Of a stretch of DNA of 64,000 nt, positions 9,301-17,785 are shown one piece after another. Numbering within the stretch: the stretch's first letter is position 1; every line of letters begins with the position of its first letter. This stretch comes from Campylobacter gracilis (GTDB taxonomy: Bacteria; Campylobacterota; Campylobacteria; Campylobacterales; Campylobacteraceae): positions 1,984,001-2,048,000 of the forward strand of contig NZ_CP012196.1 in NCBI RefSeq assembly GCF_001190745.1. The letters are read 5' to 3'. The notes below the pieces were generated by a model, which saw only the letters and a list, made by a program, of their open reading frames with translations, had not been told where the DNA came from and did not search any database. The translations under genes and the position numbers were made by a program.

Positions 9301-10500
9301 TTAAAATTTTTGATTCTTTTTTCGCAATAAAAAATACACGGCGTTCGCGCAAAAAGCACAAATCACCATCACACTTGCGAGCAAAAACGGCTTATTCGCT
9401 CCCACTGCACCCACGATAAACGAAATAGCCCCGGCGATGGCAAACTGCGCAGTCCCCAGTACCGCCGAAGCTGCGCCCGAGTTGCCGTCCTTATACAGCG
9501 CCATCGCAAGCGTCGTGGCGTTAGGCGCAACAAAGCCAAGGGACGAAAGTAATATGAAAAGTGAAACCTCGAAGCAGATAAAAGGAAGGTCAAGCATAGA
9601 GCATGCGAGCAAAATCAGGCTCGTCACAAGCATCGCTATTAGGCCGAAATTTAATAAAGCTGTGGGTTCGCGATTTTGCACGAGTTTGGCATTTAGTGCC
9701 GATACCAGAGTCATCCCGAGGGCGTTGATGCCAAATATTACGCCAAAGGCATGCTCACCCAACCCATAATAGCCCAAAAATATAAAGCTAGAGCCCGTGA
9801 TATAAGCGAAAAGCGCGCTCATCGCAACCGCAAATCCTAGCGTATAGCGCATAAATTCTTTATTTCGCAAGATTATGCCGTATTCGCCAAGTACGCCTTT
9901 TACGCTAAGTGTAGTAGTCTCATCTATCTGCGCGCTTTCGTCGAGTCCGAAAAATATAAATGCAAAAAGCAAAATTCCAAGCGCGAACAAAATCGCAAAA
10001 ATCGCTTGCCACGAGAAAAAATCTAGCACAAATCCACCTAGAGTTGGTGCTAGCATCGGTGCTAGCGAGCCTACGACCATCATTAGCGCAAACATCGCCG
10101 CGGCCTCGTGTAACTCGAATTTGTCATTAATTACAGCTCGCGCAAGTACCACTCCCGCGCACCCGCCTAAAGCTTGCAAAAACCTAAAAAATATAAACGC
10201 ATAGATATTATCAAAGCTAACGCAAGCAAGCGACGCACATATAAAAAGCAAAATGCCCGCATATAGCGGCTTTTTACGACCGAATTTATCACTTAGCGGT
10301 CCATAAACGAGCTGTCCTAGCGCAAATGCGATGAAAAAGCTTGCAACCGATAGCTGAGCGTAAAACTCGCTCGTAGCAAAGCTTGCCTTTACCTTTTCCA
10401 GCGCAGGCAGATACATATCGGTAGACAAGGGCGCCAGAGCCGACATATAGGCAAGTATAATCACCAGCTTAAATTTAGCAAATTTACTTTGTTTGACCAT
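9301..10500 (-). CDS. Bcr/CflA-type MFS multidrug exporter
   Basis: About 399 aa, 12 predicted membrane segments, drug:H+ antiporter family of the major facilitator superfamily. The first segment ends in the typical PLSTDMYLPALEKV motif and loop 2-3 carries LSDKFGRKKPLYAG (motif A). The frame opens at a TTG at 10512, but the ATG at 10500 is preferred because GAGGAAAACG lies right before it. The start overlaps the upstream kinase-like gene by about 17 bp, so the two are coupled. Substrate is unknown; Bcr/CflA members export chloramphenicol-type or bicyclomycin-type drugs and some export metabolites. Confidence 0.85.
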   Translation of the reverse strand: MVKQSKFAKFKLVIILAYMSALAPLSTDMYLPALEKVKASFATSEFYAQLSVASFFIAFALGQLVYGPLSDKFGRKKPLYAGILLFICASLACVSFDNIYAFIFFRFLQALGGCAGVVLARAVINDKFELHEAAAMFALMMVVGSLAPMLAPTLGGFVLDFFSWQAIFAILFALGILLFAFIFFGLDESAQIDETTTLSVKGVLGEYGIILRNKEFMRYTLGFAVAMSALFAYITGSSFIFLGYYGLGEHAFGVIFGINALGMTLVSALNAKLVQNREPTALLNFGLIAMLVTSLILLACSMLDLPFICFEVSLFILLSSLGFVAPNATTLAMALYKDGNSGAASAVLGTAQFAIAGAISFIVGAVGANKPFLLASVMVICAFCANAVYFLLRKKNQKF

Positions 10501-11221
10501 CGTTTTCCTCAATTATTTTTAGGCAGAGCTCAAACGTGCGCACGAGCGCGTTTAGATCCTTAAATTTTTGCGGCAAAAGCCTAGCGATAAAATATATCGG
10601 ACGCAGCGCAAGTACCGTAGCCCACGCACTTTGCACTACATCCTGCCCGCCGCTTGAGGCGTAGGTGCGAATGGCTGCGCGCACCAAATCTTCGCTTAGC
10701 CCTTCACGGCACAGATCATAGACGAAAAGCAAAAAATCTCGCATTTTGGCTTTTTGCAGATCACCGCGCTCGCCGCGATTTTCAAAATCTATAAATTTCA
10801 TCTCGCCATTTTTTACTAAAATGTCGCGCAGCGCGGGTCTGCCGTGTATGAAGCCGCGCGAATGCAGCTGTGCTAACGCCGCAGCATAGCCCTCAATGAG
10901 CGCCACGCAAGCCGCCTCATCCGAGCTTTTTAGCACCTCGTCCACCGGCGTGCCGCCGTCTTTGAGTACAAAAAAGCTCTCGTCTTGCAGCACCGGCTGC
11001 GGCACAGGCGCGCCGGCTGCATACAGGCTCTCACATTTTAGCGCTTCGTAATCGAAAGCGGCTTTCGGATTTGCTTTGAATATTTTCGTAAGCAATCCGC
11101 CGCGGATGCGCAACTCCGGCTGCTTAAGCCAATATTTCTCACCCTCGAAACTAAAGCTCGTGACGCGCTCGCCAAGATGATTTTTTAGAATTTCATTTAC
11201 GTATTCTTTAAAATTTTGCAT
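10484..11221 (-). CDS. WaaP/KdkA-like lipid/LPS kinase-fold protein
   Basis: 245 aa with a eukaryotic-type kinase fold: a central AALAQLHSRGFIHGRPALRD catalytic loop (about residues 114-133) and MKFIDFENRG (about 140-150), where DFE stands in for the metal-binding DFG. Such proteins (WaaP/KdkA/InaA relatives) phosphorylate LPS core sugars, usually heptose or Kdo. The catalytic loop reads HGRPALRD rather than the canonical HGDLxxxN, which may be a subfamily trait. Activity on LPS core is plausible but unproven. It is upstream of and overlapping the MFS exporter gene. Confidence 0.6.
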   Translation of the reverse strand: MQNFKEYVNEILKNHLGERVTSFSFEGEKYWLKQPELRIRGGLLTKIFKANPKAAFDYEALKCESLYAAGAPVPQPVLQDESFFVLKDGGTPVDEVLKSSDEAACVALIEGYAAALAQLHSRGFIHGRPALRDILVKNGEMKFIDFENRGERGDLQKAKMRDFLLFVYDLCREGLSEDLVRAAIRTYASSGGQDVVQSAWATVLALRPIYFIARLLPQKFKDLNALVRTFELCLKIIEENDGQTK

Positions 11222-11464
11222 TCGATAAATTTAGCGAATTTTTTTTAGAAAGAGCTAAATTTGCGAGTTTTATTTGTTTGCATAAAATTTATTACGTAAA
11301 TTGGCGGAGCCAAATTTTAAAACTATCAAGTAGAATTTATTGCAATCTTGGAATTTTACAGCACAGGAAGCAGCAAAAGCGCATAATTTTAAAATTTAGC
11401 AGTTAGATAAAATTTCAGAATTTTAAAAATTAAAATTTGCGTCAAAAAATTTTAAGACTAGAAG

Positions 11465-11539
11465 TGGCGACCCCTACGAGATTCGAACTCGTTTTACCGC
11501 CGTGAAAGGGCGATGTCCTAACCGTTAGACGAAGGGGCC
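11465..11539 (-). tRNA. tRNA-Glu (UUC)
   Basis: On the minus strand a 75-nt cloverleaf starts GGCCCCTTCGTC, has anticodon loop CTTTCAC (anticodon TTC), T-loop TTCGAATC, acceptor return AGGGGTC, discriminator G and an encoded CCA. All seven acceptor pairs form (one G-U). Confidence 0.97.
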
Positions 11540-11569
11540 ACTTAATCTGGTATTAAGATTAAAGGCGGT

Positions 11570-11575
11570 ATTCTA
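11570..11575 (-). promoter_or_regulatory. Candidate promoter of tRNA-Glu
   Basis: Minus-strand TGAGTAGAAT contains a -10 hexamer TAGAAT about 30 bases upstream of the tRNA 5' end. No -35 was identified. Confidence 0.4.
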
Positions 11576-11616
11576 CTCAAGACGCACTTAAACCCAACTT
11601 AAATTAAGGATTATTT

Positions 11617-12111
11617 ATGAAATGCTCTTTTCTGGCGCCACTTGCACTTTCGCTTCTGTTCGCAGGCTGCGCTACCACCGCGCTCAAGCCCGCTTCTACG
11701 CAAGCTGTAAATTTCACCGTCATTTCGCCGCTTACCCGCACCAGCGACGCGGGCTTTATGCGTAAATTTAAAAACCAAACTGAGGTTCAAATTTACGCAA
11801 GCGGCATCAGCGTGCTGAGCCTGGTTTTAAAAGGCGATAAAATTTGCATGAACGGCGCGTGCGACGACGAGCTCGTTTTCAATAAAAAATTCTTCGGCGC
11901 CGAGCACTACCGCGGGCTTCTCGGCCAAATCCTAGACGGCAAGCCGATCTTTGGCGGCAGCGACGCGGGCGAGCGCCGTTGCCTCACGCAAAGCCTGCAA
12001 GATGGCTCTATCGATTATAAGGTTTGCCGTGACAAGGACGGCGGCGGAAGATCCATAAGCTTCGCCGACGCAAAACGCGGCGTAAAGATCAAAATCCGCG
12101 AGCTGCTGTAA
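11617..12111 (+). CDS. Hypothetical lipoprotein
   Basis: 164 aa with a type II signal peptide: a hydrophobic stretch from residue 5 ends in the lipobox LFAGC with the acylated Cys at about residue 19. The mature part has two cysteines in MNGACDDELVF and further Cys in RRCLTQS and YKVCRDKDGG, so disulphides in the periplasm are possible. No domain was recognised. RBS AAGGA stands just before the ATG. The gene stands alone, between the divergent tRNA-Glu and the nfo region. Confidence 0.75.
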   Translation: MKCSFLAPLALSLLFAGCATTALKPASTQAVNFTVISPLTRTSDAGFMRKFKNQTEVQIYASGISVLSLVLKGDKICMNGACDDELVFNKKFFGAEHYRGLLGQILDGKPIFGGSDAGERRCLTQSLQDGSIDYKVCRDKDGGGRSISFADAKRGVKIKIRELL

Positions 12112-12479
12112 AATTTTACGCTAGCCGCGAGCAATGTTTGTAGCACGTGAGATGCGATTCCGCGGGCGGCGCGAGCAAATCGCGAACGAGTAAAATTTCG
12201 CGCGGCGGGTGTTTATAAACGCGCGGGAATAATGCACTCTAGCAGCCGCCTCAAAACACAGCGCGAAGATCAAAATTTCATTACTCGGCGGGGTAGCCGC
12301 CTAAGTTGTGCAAACGGCGCGGTTTTATTGGCGCTCTGCGCCGGCTCTTTGCGGCGAAATTTACCAAACAGCGCGTATGTGCGAAAGAAAAAACGCGCAT
12401 TTAAAATTATAAAATTCGCGCGCAGCTAGGGTTGATGAAATTTGCCGCGGGCGGCGCAAAATAAAATTTAGGAGGTAAA
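12112..12479 (+). other. Gene-free stretch upstream of nfo
   Basis: GC-rich mosaic sequence. One open frame of 65 codons (12232-12429) lacks an RBS and any recognisable domain and is not called. A strong Shine-Dalgarno (AGGAGG) just before nfo is the only clear signal. Confidence 0.5.
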
Positions 12480-13334
12480 ATGAAGCGGATCGGAGCGCAC
12501 GTGAGCGCTAGCGGCGGGGTTTCCAACGCGCCGTTAAACGCCGCAAAGATCGGGGCGGACGCGTTTGCGATGTTCGTCAAAAATCAGCGCAGATGGGATG
12601 CGCCGCCACTTAGCACAAAGGAGATCGCCGCGTTTAAGGATGCACTGAAACAAAGCGGCATCCGCGCGGAGCATGTCTTGGTGCACGACAGCTACCTCAT
12701 AAATTTGGGCCATCCGCGTGAGGCGGAGCGCGAGAAGTCCCTAAACGCCTTCATAGACGAGATTCGCCGCTGCGAAGCGCTCGGGCTTAGGTTGCTAAAT
12801 TTTCATCCGGGCTCGCATCTAAATGAAATTTCAGCTCAAGTGTGCCTGGATAATATCGCAGAGTCGCTAAATTTCGCCATCGCAAACACTAGTGGCGTCA
12901 AGCTCGTGCTCGAAGATACCGCCGGCCAGGGCTCCAATCTCGGCTATGATTTCGCTCAGCTTGCTTACGTGATCGATAAAATTTCAAACAAAGATCGCAT
13001 CGGCGTCTGCATCGACACCTGTCACGCGTTCGCCGCAGGATACGACCTCCACAGCCGGCAGGCCTATGAGCGCACGATGAGCGAGTTTGACCGCACGATC
13101 GGCTATAAATTTTTAAGCGGCATGCACCTAAACGACACGAAAAACGAGCTTGGCGTGCGCAAAGATCGGCACGAGAGCCTCGGACGCGGATTTTTGGGGC
13201 TTGGGGCATTTGAAAACATCATGAACGACCCGAACATCGACGAGATCCCGCTGATTTTAGAAACCATCGACGATAGCCTCTGGGCGGAGGAGATCGCGCT
13301 TTTGCGCAGTATGCAAGGACGCCGTAAAGCCTAA
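12480..13334 (+). CDS. nfo: Endonuclease IV (deoxyribonuclease IV)
   Basis: 284 aa TIM-barrel AP endonuclease, the usual family length. Family signatures include [10 protein letters not shown] near the N-terminus, LNFHPGSH (Zn ligand His), [13 protein letters not shown] (Zn ligand Glu), [21 protein letters not shown] and GSRxDRHE-type [11 protein letters not shown]. The trinuclear zinc enzyme nicks DNA 5' to abasic sites in base excision repair. It is preceded by a near-perfect AGGAGG. No operon partner is evident. Confidence 0.95.
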   Translation: MKRIGAHVSASGGVSNAPLNAAKIGADAFAMFVKNQRRWDAPPLSTKEIAAFKDALKQSGIRAEHVLVHDSYLINLGHPREAEREKSLNAFIDEIRRCEALGLRLLNFHPGSHLNEISAQVCLDNIAESLNFAIANTSGVKLVLEDTAGQGSNLGYDFAQLAYVIDKISNKDRIGVCIDTCHAFAAGYDLHSRQAYERTMSEFDRTIGYKFLSGMHLNDTKNELGVRKDRHESLGRGFLGLGAFENIMNDPNIDEIPLILETIDDSLWAEEIALLRSMQGRRKA

Positions 13335-14103
13335 TCGGGCGCCTTTTGCGCCACGTAGAATTTATCTCATTTTGATTCAAAGTGGCGTGGAGCAACAAGA
13401 GCCTTATGCCGTGCAAATTTAATATCGTGGGATTTATCGCTTAAATTTTAACAAGCAAAAATAATGAGGAACTTCGCGCTAAAAATTCTGCGCCGTAAAA
13501 AGTCGCGAAATTCTACGACGAAAACACAGCACCAGAGCAAAAGAGCAAAATTTTTATAGAAAAACGCAGCGCAGCAGCAGAAATGAAAAATTTTACGCTG
13601 CGTAATTAAAATTTTCAAGCAAGATTTTTAAAGCGATGCGGCGGCAAATTTTAAAATTCTATCGCTACGATATTTCAAGGCTCAGCGCCAGATTCGAAGC
13701 TCTAGGAATTTTAAAATTCTAAATTCCGAATCAAAAAATCGACGCTAAGCTTTATATTTACGACTGCGTAAATTCCAACATCACAATTCTACTTTCTCTT
13801 GATCCTTGCAGAGGCGAAGCGTATAAGGTCTCCATAATCCTAACTTAAAATTTTGCTACGTACCAATCTATGCTTTTGGCGCGCCTTTGCTTGTAACAAA
13901 CCTGCCTATTTATTTTAGCGCTTTGCTCGCGTCAAAATCAGTGCAGGATCCGTGTAAATTTACGCTAAATTCTGCCGCAAGATCGCCCGATCAATTTAAA
14001 ATTTTATCGTTGAGTTTAGTGGTCACCGCCGCGATTTAAATTTAAACGCGACAGGATTTTAAGCCGCAGTCGACATATATTGAACCAGCTGCAGCTCGGC
14101 GCG
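13335..14103. other. Long gene-free stretch (~770 bp)
   Basis: No supportable gene on either strand. The sequence is rich in AAATTTTAAAATT-type AT palindromes separated by GC-rich patches. A short hairpin (GGCGCctttTGCGCC-like) just after the nfo stop could end nfo transcription. Confidence 0.5.
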
Positions 14104-14787
14104 CTATTTTAACAGCTCATACATATCGCAGGATTTTTGCCAAAGTTCTTTAAACTCTGACGGATTCATAAAAAGAGAATTTTTATTTTTGCCCAGATCG
14201 CAAGCTTTTTTATAGTATTGCGCAGCTTTACTTTTATCGTTAGAGTTGTAGTTAAATAGCGCAAAATTATAGCAACTCGCTAGCTCATCCGCTATGTCGC
14301 AACCTTTTTTATCATAAATCGCCGCTTTCATTAAATTTATTTTTACACCGTCTCCTTTACGGTACATCTCTGCCAACATACTGCATGATAGCGCTGATAG
14401 CTTTTGCCCTAGATTGCAAGCTTTGTCATGGTAGATTATCGCTTTTGATATATCTTTCTCAACCCCATCTCCGTCACTATACATTGATCCCAATAGTCCA
14501 CAATAAGTAGCGTCTCCCGCATCGCATCTTTTTTCATGATATTCGATGCCTTTTTTAGGATTTTCTTGCATCATTCTGATCGACATTACAAGGCAACTTG
14601 GCTCATATCCGCCGTCGCAGGTTTTTTCAAGCAGCTTAAGTGTTTTAGTATTATCTTCGTATTGTAAAGCGGCTCTAAGGCAAGACTCCATATTGCCGTC
14701 ATTACACTCTTTTTCTAGCGTCTCAAGCTCGGACGCTCCTAACGCAAAGCAAGCGGTAAATGCTAACGCAAATAGCGATTTTTTCAT
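14104..14787 (-). CDS. Secreted Sel1-repeat, cysteine-rich (Hcp-like) protein
   Basis: 227 aa. Signal peptide residues 1-18 (MKKSLFALAFTACFALGA), then at least four Sel1-like (TPR-like) units, each with paired cysteines: the pattern appears as EKECNDGNMESCLRAA, EKTCDGGYEPSCLVMS, EKRCDAGDATYCGLLG and DKACNLGQ..SCSMLAEMY. Helicobacter cysteine-rich proteins (HcpA-E) have the same disulphide-clamped repeat design and are secreted; some bind penicillin. The last Cys pair near the C-terminus is irregular. A G14 tract and a TAGAAT box lie directly upstream, suggesting phase-variable transcription. Confidence 0.8.
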   Translation of the reverse strand: MKKSLFALAFTACFALGASELETLEKECNDGNMESCLRAALQYEDNTKTLKLLEKTCDGGYEPSCLVMSIRMMQENPKKGIEYHEKRCDAGDATYCGLLGSMYSDGDGVEKDISKAIIYHDKACNLGQKLSALSCSMLAEMYRKGDGVKINLMKAAIYDKKGCDIADELASCYNFALFNYNSNDKSKAAQYYKKACDLGKNKNSLFMNPSEFKELWQKSCDMYELLK

Positions 14788-14817
14788 TTAGTATCCTTTC
14801 TGGGTAAAATTTGGCTA

Positions 14818-14837
14818 ATTCTACCCCCCCCCCCCCC
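14818..14837 (-). promoter_or_regulatory. Poly-G(14) tract abutting the -10 box of the Sel1-repeat gene
   Basis: On the minus strand, 14 consecutive G are followed immediately by TAGAAT, a good Campylobacter -10, about 31 bases before the ATG. The tract therefore occupies the -10/-35 spacer. Length changes by slipped-strand mispairing would alter spacer geometry. Confidence 0.6.
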
Positions 14838-14943
14838 TGAGAAATTGATTAAATTTGCCGCGAATTTTAACGAGGCGGCGATAATTTAACGGCTGGGATC
14901 CGCCAAACCCGCTCAAAAATTTAGATTTTACGCAAATTTGAGC

Positions 14944-14949
14944 TATAAT
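14944..14949 (+). promoter_or_regulatory. Candidate sigma70 -10 box of murI
   Basis: TATAAT in the context GAGCTATAATCCC, 33 bases before the murI TTG start. The implied leader is about 25 nt. Confidence 0.5.
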
Positions 14950-14981
14950 CCCTTTTTTGAAATTTAACCTCGGATAAAGAT

Positions 14982-16184
14982 TTGAAAATAGCTTTTTTTG
15001 ACTCTGGTATCGGCGGGCTTAGCGTGCTTGCCGAGGCTTTGCAGCGGTTTAGCGGAGCGGAGTTTTTATATTTTGCCGACGAGGATCACGTCCCCTACGG
15101 CACGAAAAGTAGGGCCGAGATAGTGCGGCTAAGCCTCGATGCGGTAGGATTTCTGGTCTCGCGCGGCGCGGACGGAGTCGTCGTTGCTTGCAACACCGCC
15201 ACGAGCGCGGCTATCTCGGAGCTTCGCGGTGCATTTAGCGTGCCCGTCATCGGCATGGAGCCCGCCGTCAAGCTCGCCGCGGACAGCTTCGGCGCGCGCC
15301 CGACGCTGCTCATCGCCACTCCGCTAACGATCTCGGGTGAGAAGCTCGCACGCCTCGTTGGGCGGCTGGAGTGCGAGACGTGGAGCCTGGCGTTACCCCG
15401 CCTCGTGGAGTTTGCGCAGGACTTGGAGTTTGACTCGCCTGCAGTTCGGGCGTATCTGAGCGAGGAACTGGCTAAATTTGAGCTCGCGCGCCTTGGCTCG
15501 CTGGTGCTTGGTTGCACACATTTTAACTATTTCAAGGACGTTTTGCGCGAAATTTTGCCTCCGCACGTGCGCATCATCGACGGTATCGACGGCACGCTAA
15601 ACCGCCTAGCTAGCGAGCTGGGCGGAGGGCTAAAGCTTGCACGCGGCGAGGATTTGCCCTCGCGGGCGGCTAAATTTAACGCGGGCGGCGACGCAAAATT
15701 TGATACGAATTCATCGGCGCAAGCCCACAAATTTGACGCGGAAGGGCGAGACGCAGGCGGCAGACAGAGCATAAAGGGTAAGAGCAAGCAAGACGAGGGG
15801 GTCGATAAAAGCGCTCGCAGCGAGCAGGACGCAGGAGGGGGCAACGAAAGCTATGTCGGCAAAAATAATGCAGAAGAGTGCTGCAAGAGCGGCGGAGGGT
15901 CGGCAGGCGATGCGCACGACGTAGAGCAGTGCGGCGAAGACAAACGCCGCATGTCGCCGCGCGCCGTAGATGCGAATTCGCAGCTCAAGCTTTATTCTCG
16001 AGGCGGCGCGGATTTGTCCTTGGAATTTAAGCCGAGAGGCGAAGGAACGGGCATTTCGCGAGTGAATTATCCAAACGGCAACAGCGTGGAATATTTTTGC
16101 TCGGGTAGGGCGCTAAATGCGGCGCAGTTACGCAAGGTAGAACTATTTTTAAAGCGGCTCGATGCGATGCGAGGGATCGGCTAG
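14982..16184 (+). CDS. murI: Glutamate racemase with a C-terminal low-complexity insertion
   Basis: 400 aa against about 250-270 aa for typical MurI. It makes D-glutamate for peptidoglycan. Both catalytic cysteines are present: VACNTAT near residue 71 and LGCTHFNYF near 181; the N-terminus has DSGIGGLSV. After [13 protein letters not shown] (about residue 213) comes roughly 115 residues of hydrophilic, G/S/D/K/A-rich sequence, and then a C-terminal part resembling the normal MurI tail (LEF...[31 protein letters not shown]). The start is TTG (AAGAT-TTG), the only one that fits the conserved first strand. The insertion is in frame and uninterrupted. Confidence 0.92.
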   Translation: MKIAFFDSGIGGLSVLAEALQRFSGAEFLYFADEDHVPYGTKSRAEIVRLSLDAVGFLVSRGADGVVVACNTATSAAISELRGAFSVPVIGMEPAVKLAADSFGARPTLLIATPLTISGEKLARLVGRLECETWSLALPRLVEFAQDLEFDSPAVRAYLSEELAKFELARLGSLVLGCTHFNYFKDVLREILPPHVRIIDGIDGTLNRLASELGGGLKLARGEDLPSRAAKFNAGGDAKFDTNSSAQAHKFDAEGRDAGGRQSIKGKSKQDEGVDKSARSEQDAGGGNESYVGKNNAEECCKSGGGSAGDAHDVEQCGEDKRRMSPRAVDANSQLKLYSRGGADLSLEFKPRGEGTGISRVNYPNGNSVEYFCSGRALNAAQLRKVELFLKRLDAMRGIG

Positions 16185-17100
16185 GCTACGCGCCCGTGCG
16201 TCGTAGATCCGTAGCGCAGTGGAATTCCAGTGCGTCATAAATCACGTCAAATTAAAATTCCTGTTCATCGCGGATCGCACCACGCAAATTAAAATTTTAA
16301 TTAAAATTCTAGTGCATCGCAGATCGTGCCTTGAAAGTTAAAATTTTGGCGCATCGTAAATCGTAGCGCAGACTTAAAATTTCGCCGTTTCGTAAATCGT
16401 GCCGCATAGACTAAAATTTCGGCGCGCTAAAAAATTTAACTCGGCTTGATGATTTAGAAGCGGCTTAGCGCAGCGCGCAAGCAATAGTGCCTAGCCGTCG
16501 TCCGACGCGCGAAAGTTAAAATTTTACGGGGCAAATGCTGCCTTCCGCTGTCCGGCACGTAAATTTAAAATTTAACGCACAACGCCGCCGTACGACTTGA
16601 AACCGCATAGCGCAAGCCAAGCGCCGCCGTTGCCACTAATTCTTTGAATTTCATAGCGCGAGCCGAGATCGCTGTTTGCAGGAGTTGCCTCACGCCGCAC
16701 GAACTGTCGCCGCAAATTTGAAATTTTAAATTTAGACTAGGGCGCGGATAAAATGCGCGCGCGAGTTTAAAATTTAGCGCGCCGCGCAAACCGCCGCCGA
16801 GAAAATTTGACTAGCGGCATGTGAGATCGTGAAATTTAGCATGCCGCACTGCGAAATTTCACCGCCGCCGAGTGAAATTTAGACTAGCCGCGCGGCGTAA
16901 ATTTTAAAATGATTAAATTTCAAGGTGTCGCGAAGCCCGTAAGTCTTTTCTGCGGTAGTCAAAAGCTCGCAGGCTTTAAAATTTGAAATTCCAAAATCCG
17001 TAAAGCAAGATTTTGCGCCGTATCATTTCGCAGGCGAGATTTTTACCACAAAATTCAGCGCCGTGGAGGGCAAATTTACTCTGCACCGAAGGCGCAGATT
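16185..17100. other. Long gene-free stretch (~900 bp) with degenerate repeats
   Basis: No gene recognised. The first 240 bp hold at least six diverged tandem units (separate entry). A further imperfect pair occurs near 16788 and 16862, each reading CGCCGCCGAG followed by (GT)GAAATTTAGACTAG-like sequence. The remainder alternates GC-rich blocks with AAATTTTAAAATT-like words. It looks like decayed or expanding repeat DNA. Confidence 0.5.
16195..16423. repeat. Degenerate tandem repeat (~31-50-bp units)
   Basis: Successive units share a core close to GCATCGTAAATCGTGCCGCA followed by (A/C)TTAAAATTTC. Recognisable unit starts are near 16195, 16229, 16263, 16313, 16350 and 16386. Units differ in length and by several substitutions. 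Position: 10 bp after the murI stop. Confidence 0.55.
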
Positions 17101-17514
17101 TTAGTTTGAACGTGGAGCATCCGGTATTACCAGACGATTCTTGGATCTGCTCAAGAAAACAGCGTCGTGGGCATGCCTTAAATTAACAGCTTCGACACTA
17201 TTTTCATCGGCTGGAACTTTCTCTTTATATTTTTCTATGATAGCCTTAGCTTCGTCTAAATGGCTCCTATAATACTCAACCGAATACGCCATACTCTTTT
17301 CCTCTACGACCGTTTTAGCGTTCACGCAATTCTTATATGAGCTACTTCCGTCTTTAAGGGTATTGAAATCACACTTCGCTAAAACCTCTTTGGCTTCGTC
17401 CAGATGCGCGTCGTAATACTCCTTAGTCTTTACCTCGGTATCGTCACCGCAGCCTACTAATAAAGCAGCTAACACCCCCCCCCCCCCCCAGAGGAACATC
17501 TTAGGATTTTTCAT
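17101..17514 (-). CDS. Phase-variable hypothetical lipoprotein (poly-G in signal peptide)
   Basis: 137 aa. The signal peptide MKNPKMFLWGGGGVLAALL ends in the lipobox LVGC (Cys about residue 22). Codons 9-14 are encoded by a run of 15 G, so the reading frame depends on tract length; with 15 G the gene is intact (ON). The mature part contains two similar stretches, YYDAHLDEAKEVLAKCDF and YYRSHLDEAKAIIEKYKE, an internal duplication of a helical unit of about 45 residues. Function unknown. RBS AAGGAG lies before the ATG. Confidence 0.75.
   Translation of the reverse strand: MKNPKMFLWGGGGVLAALLVGCGDDTEVKTKEYYDAHLDEAKEVLAKCDFNTLKDGSSSYKNCVNAKTVVEEKSMAYSVEYYRSHLDEAKAIIEKYKEKVPADENSVEAVNLRHAHDAVFLSRSKNRLVIPDAPRSN
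17475..17489 (-). repeat. Poly-G(15) contingency tract inside a coding sequence
   Basis: Fifteen C on the plus strand (G on the coding strand), translated as part of TGG-GGG-GGG-GGG-GGG-G. A gain or loss of one base shifts the frame before the lipobox. Poly-G tracts of 8 or more are the classic contingency loci of Campylobacter. Confidence 0.85.
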
Positions 17515-17785
17515 TTCATTCTCCTTGTTTGAAATTTATCGGTATTTTACTACCCGTTTACTTTAAAAATTTTAAATTGCGGGCGCACGCGCCGTTTTAA
17601 CGCAGCCAGTTAAAATTCAGCTTTTAAAATTTGCTCGCGCTTTTTGAAATTTCGTTTTAAAATTTTACTTGCGCGGTGAAATTCTGCGGAGTGAAATTTC
17701 GCGAGGCAGATTAGAATTTTGCCTAGTAGAATTCCGCATCGCTGCGGAATTCAAAATTTAAAAGCAAATTTAAAATTTGCGGGAG

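Noticed and set aside
12232-12429. 65-codon plus-strand ORF upstream of nfo
   Set aside because: No RBS, basic low-complexity product, no domain; typical of random frames in GC-rich spacers here.
13335-14103. The many AAATTTTAAAATT-like palindromes as operators
   Set aside because: The word is spread over nearly all spacers and many coding regions here, so it reads as a composition bias rather than a specific site.
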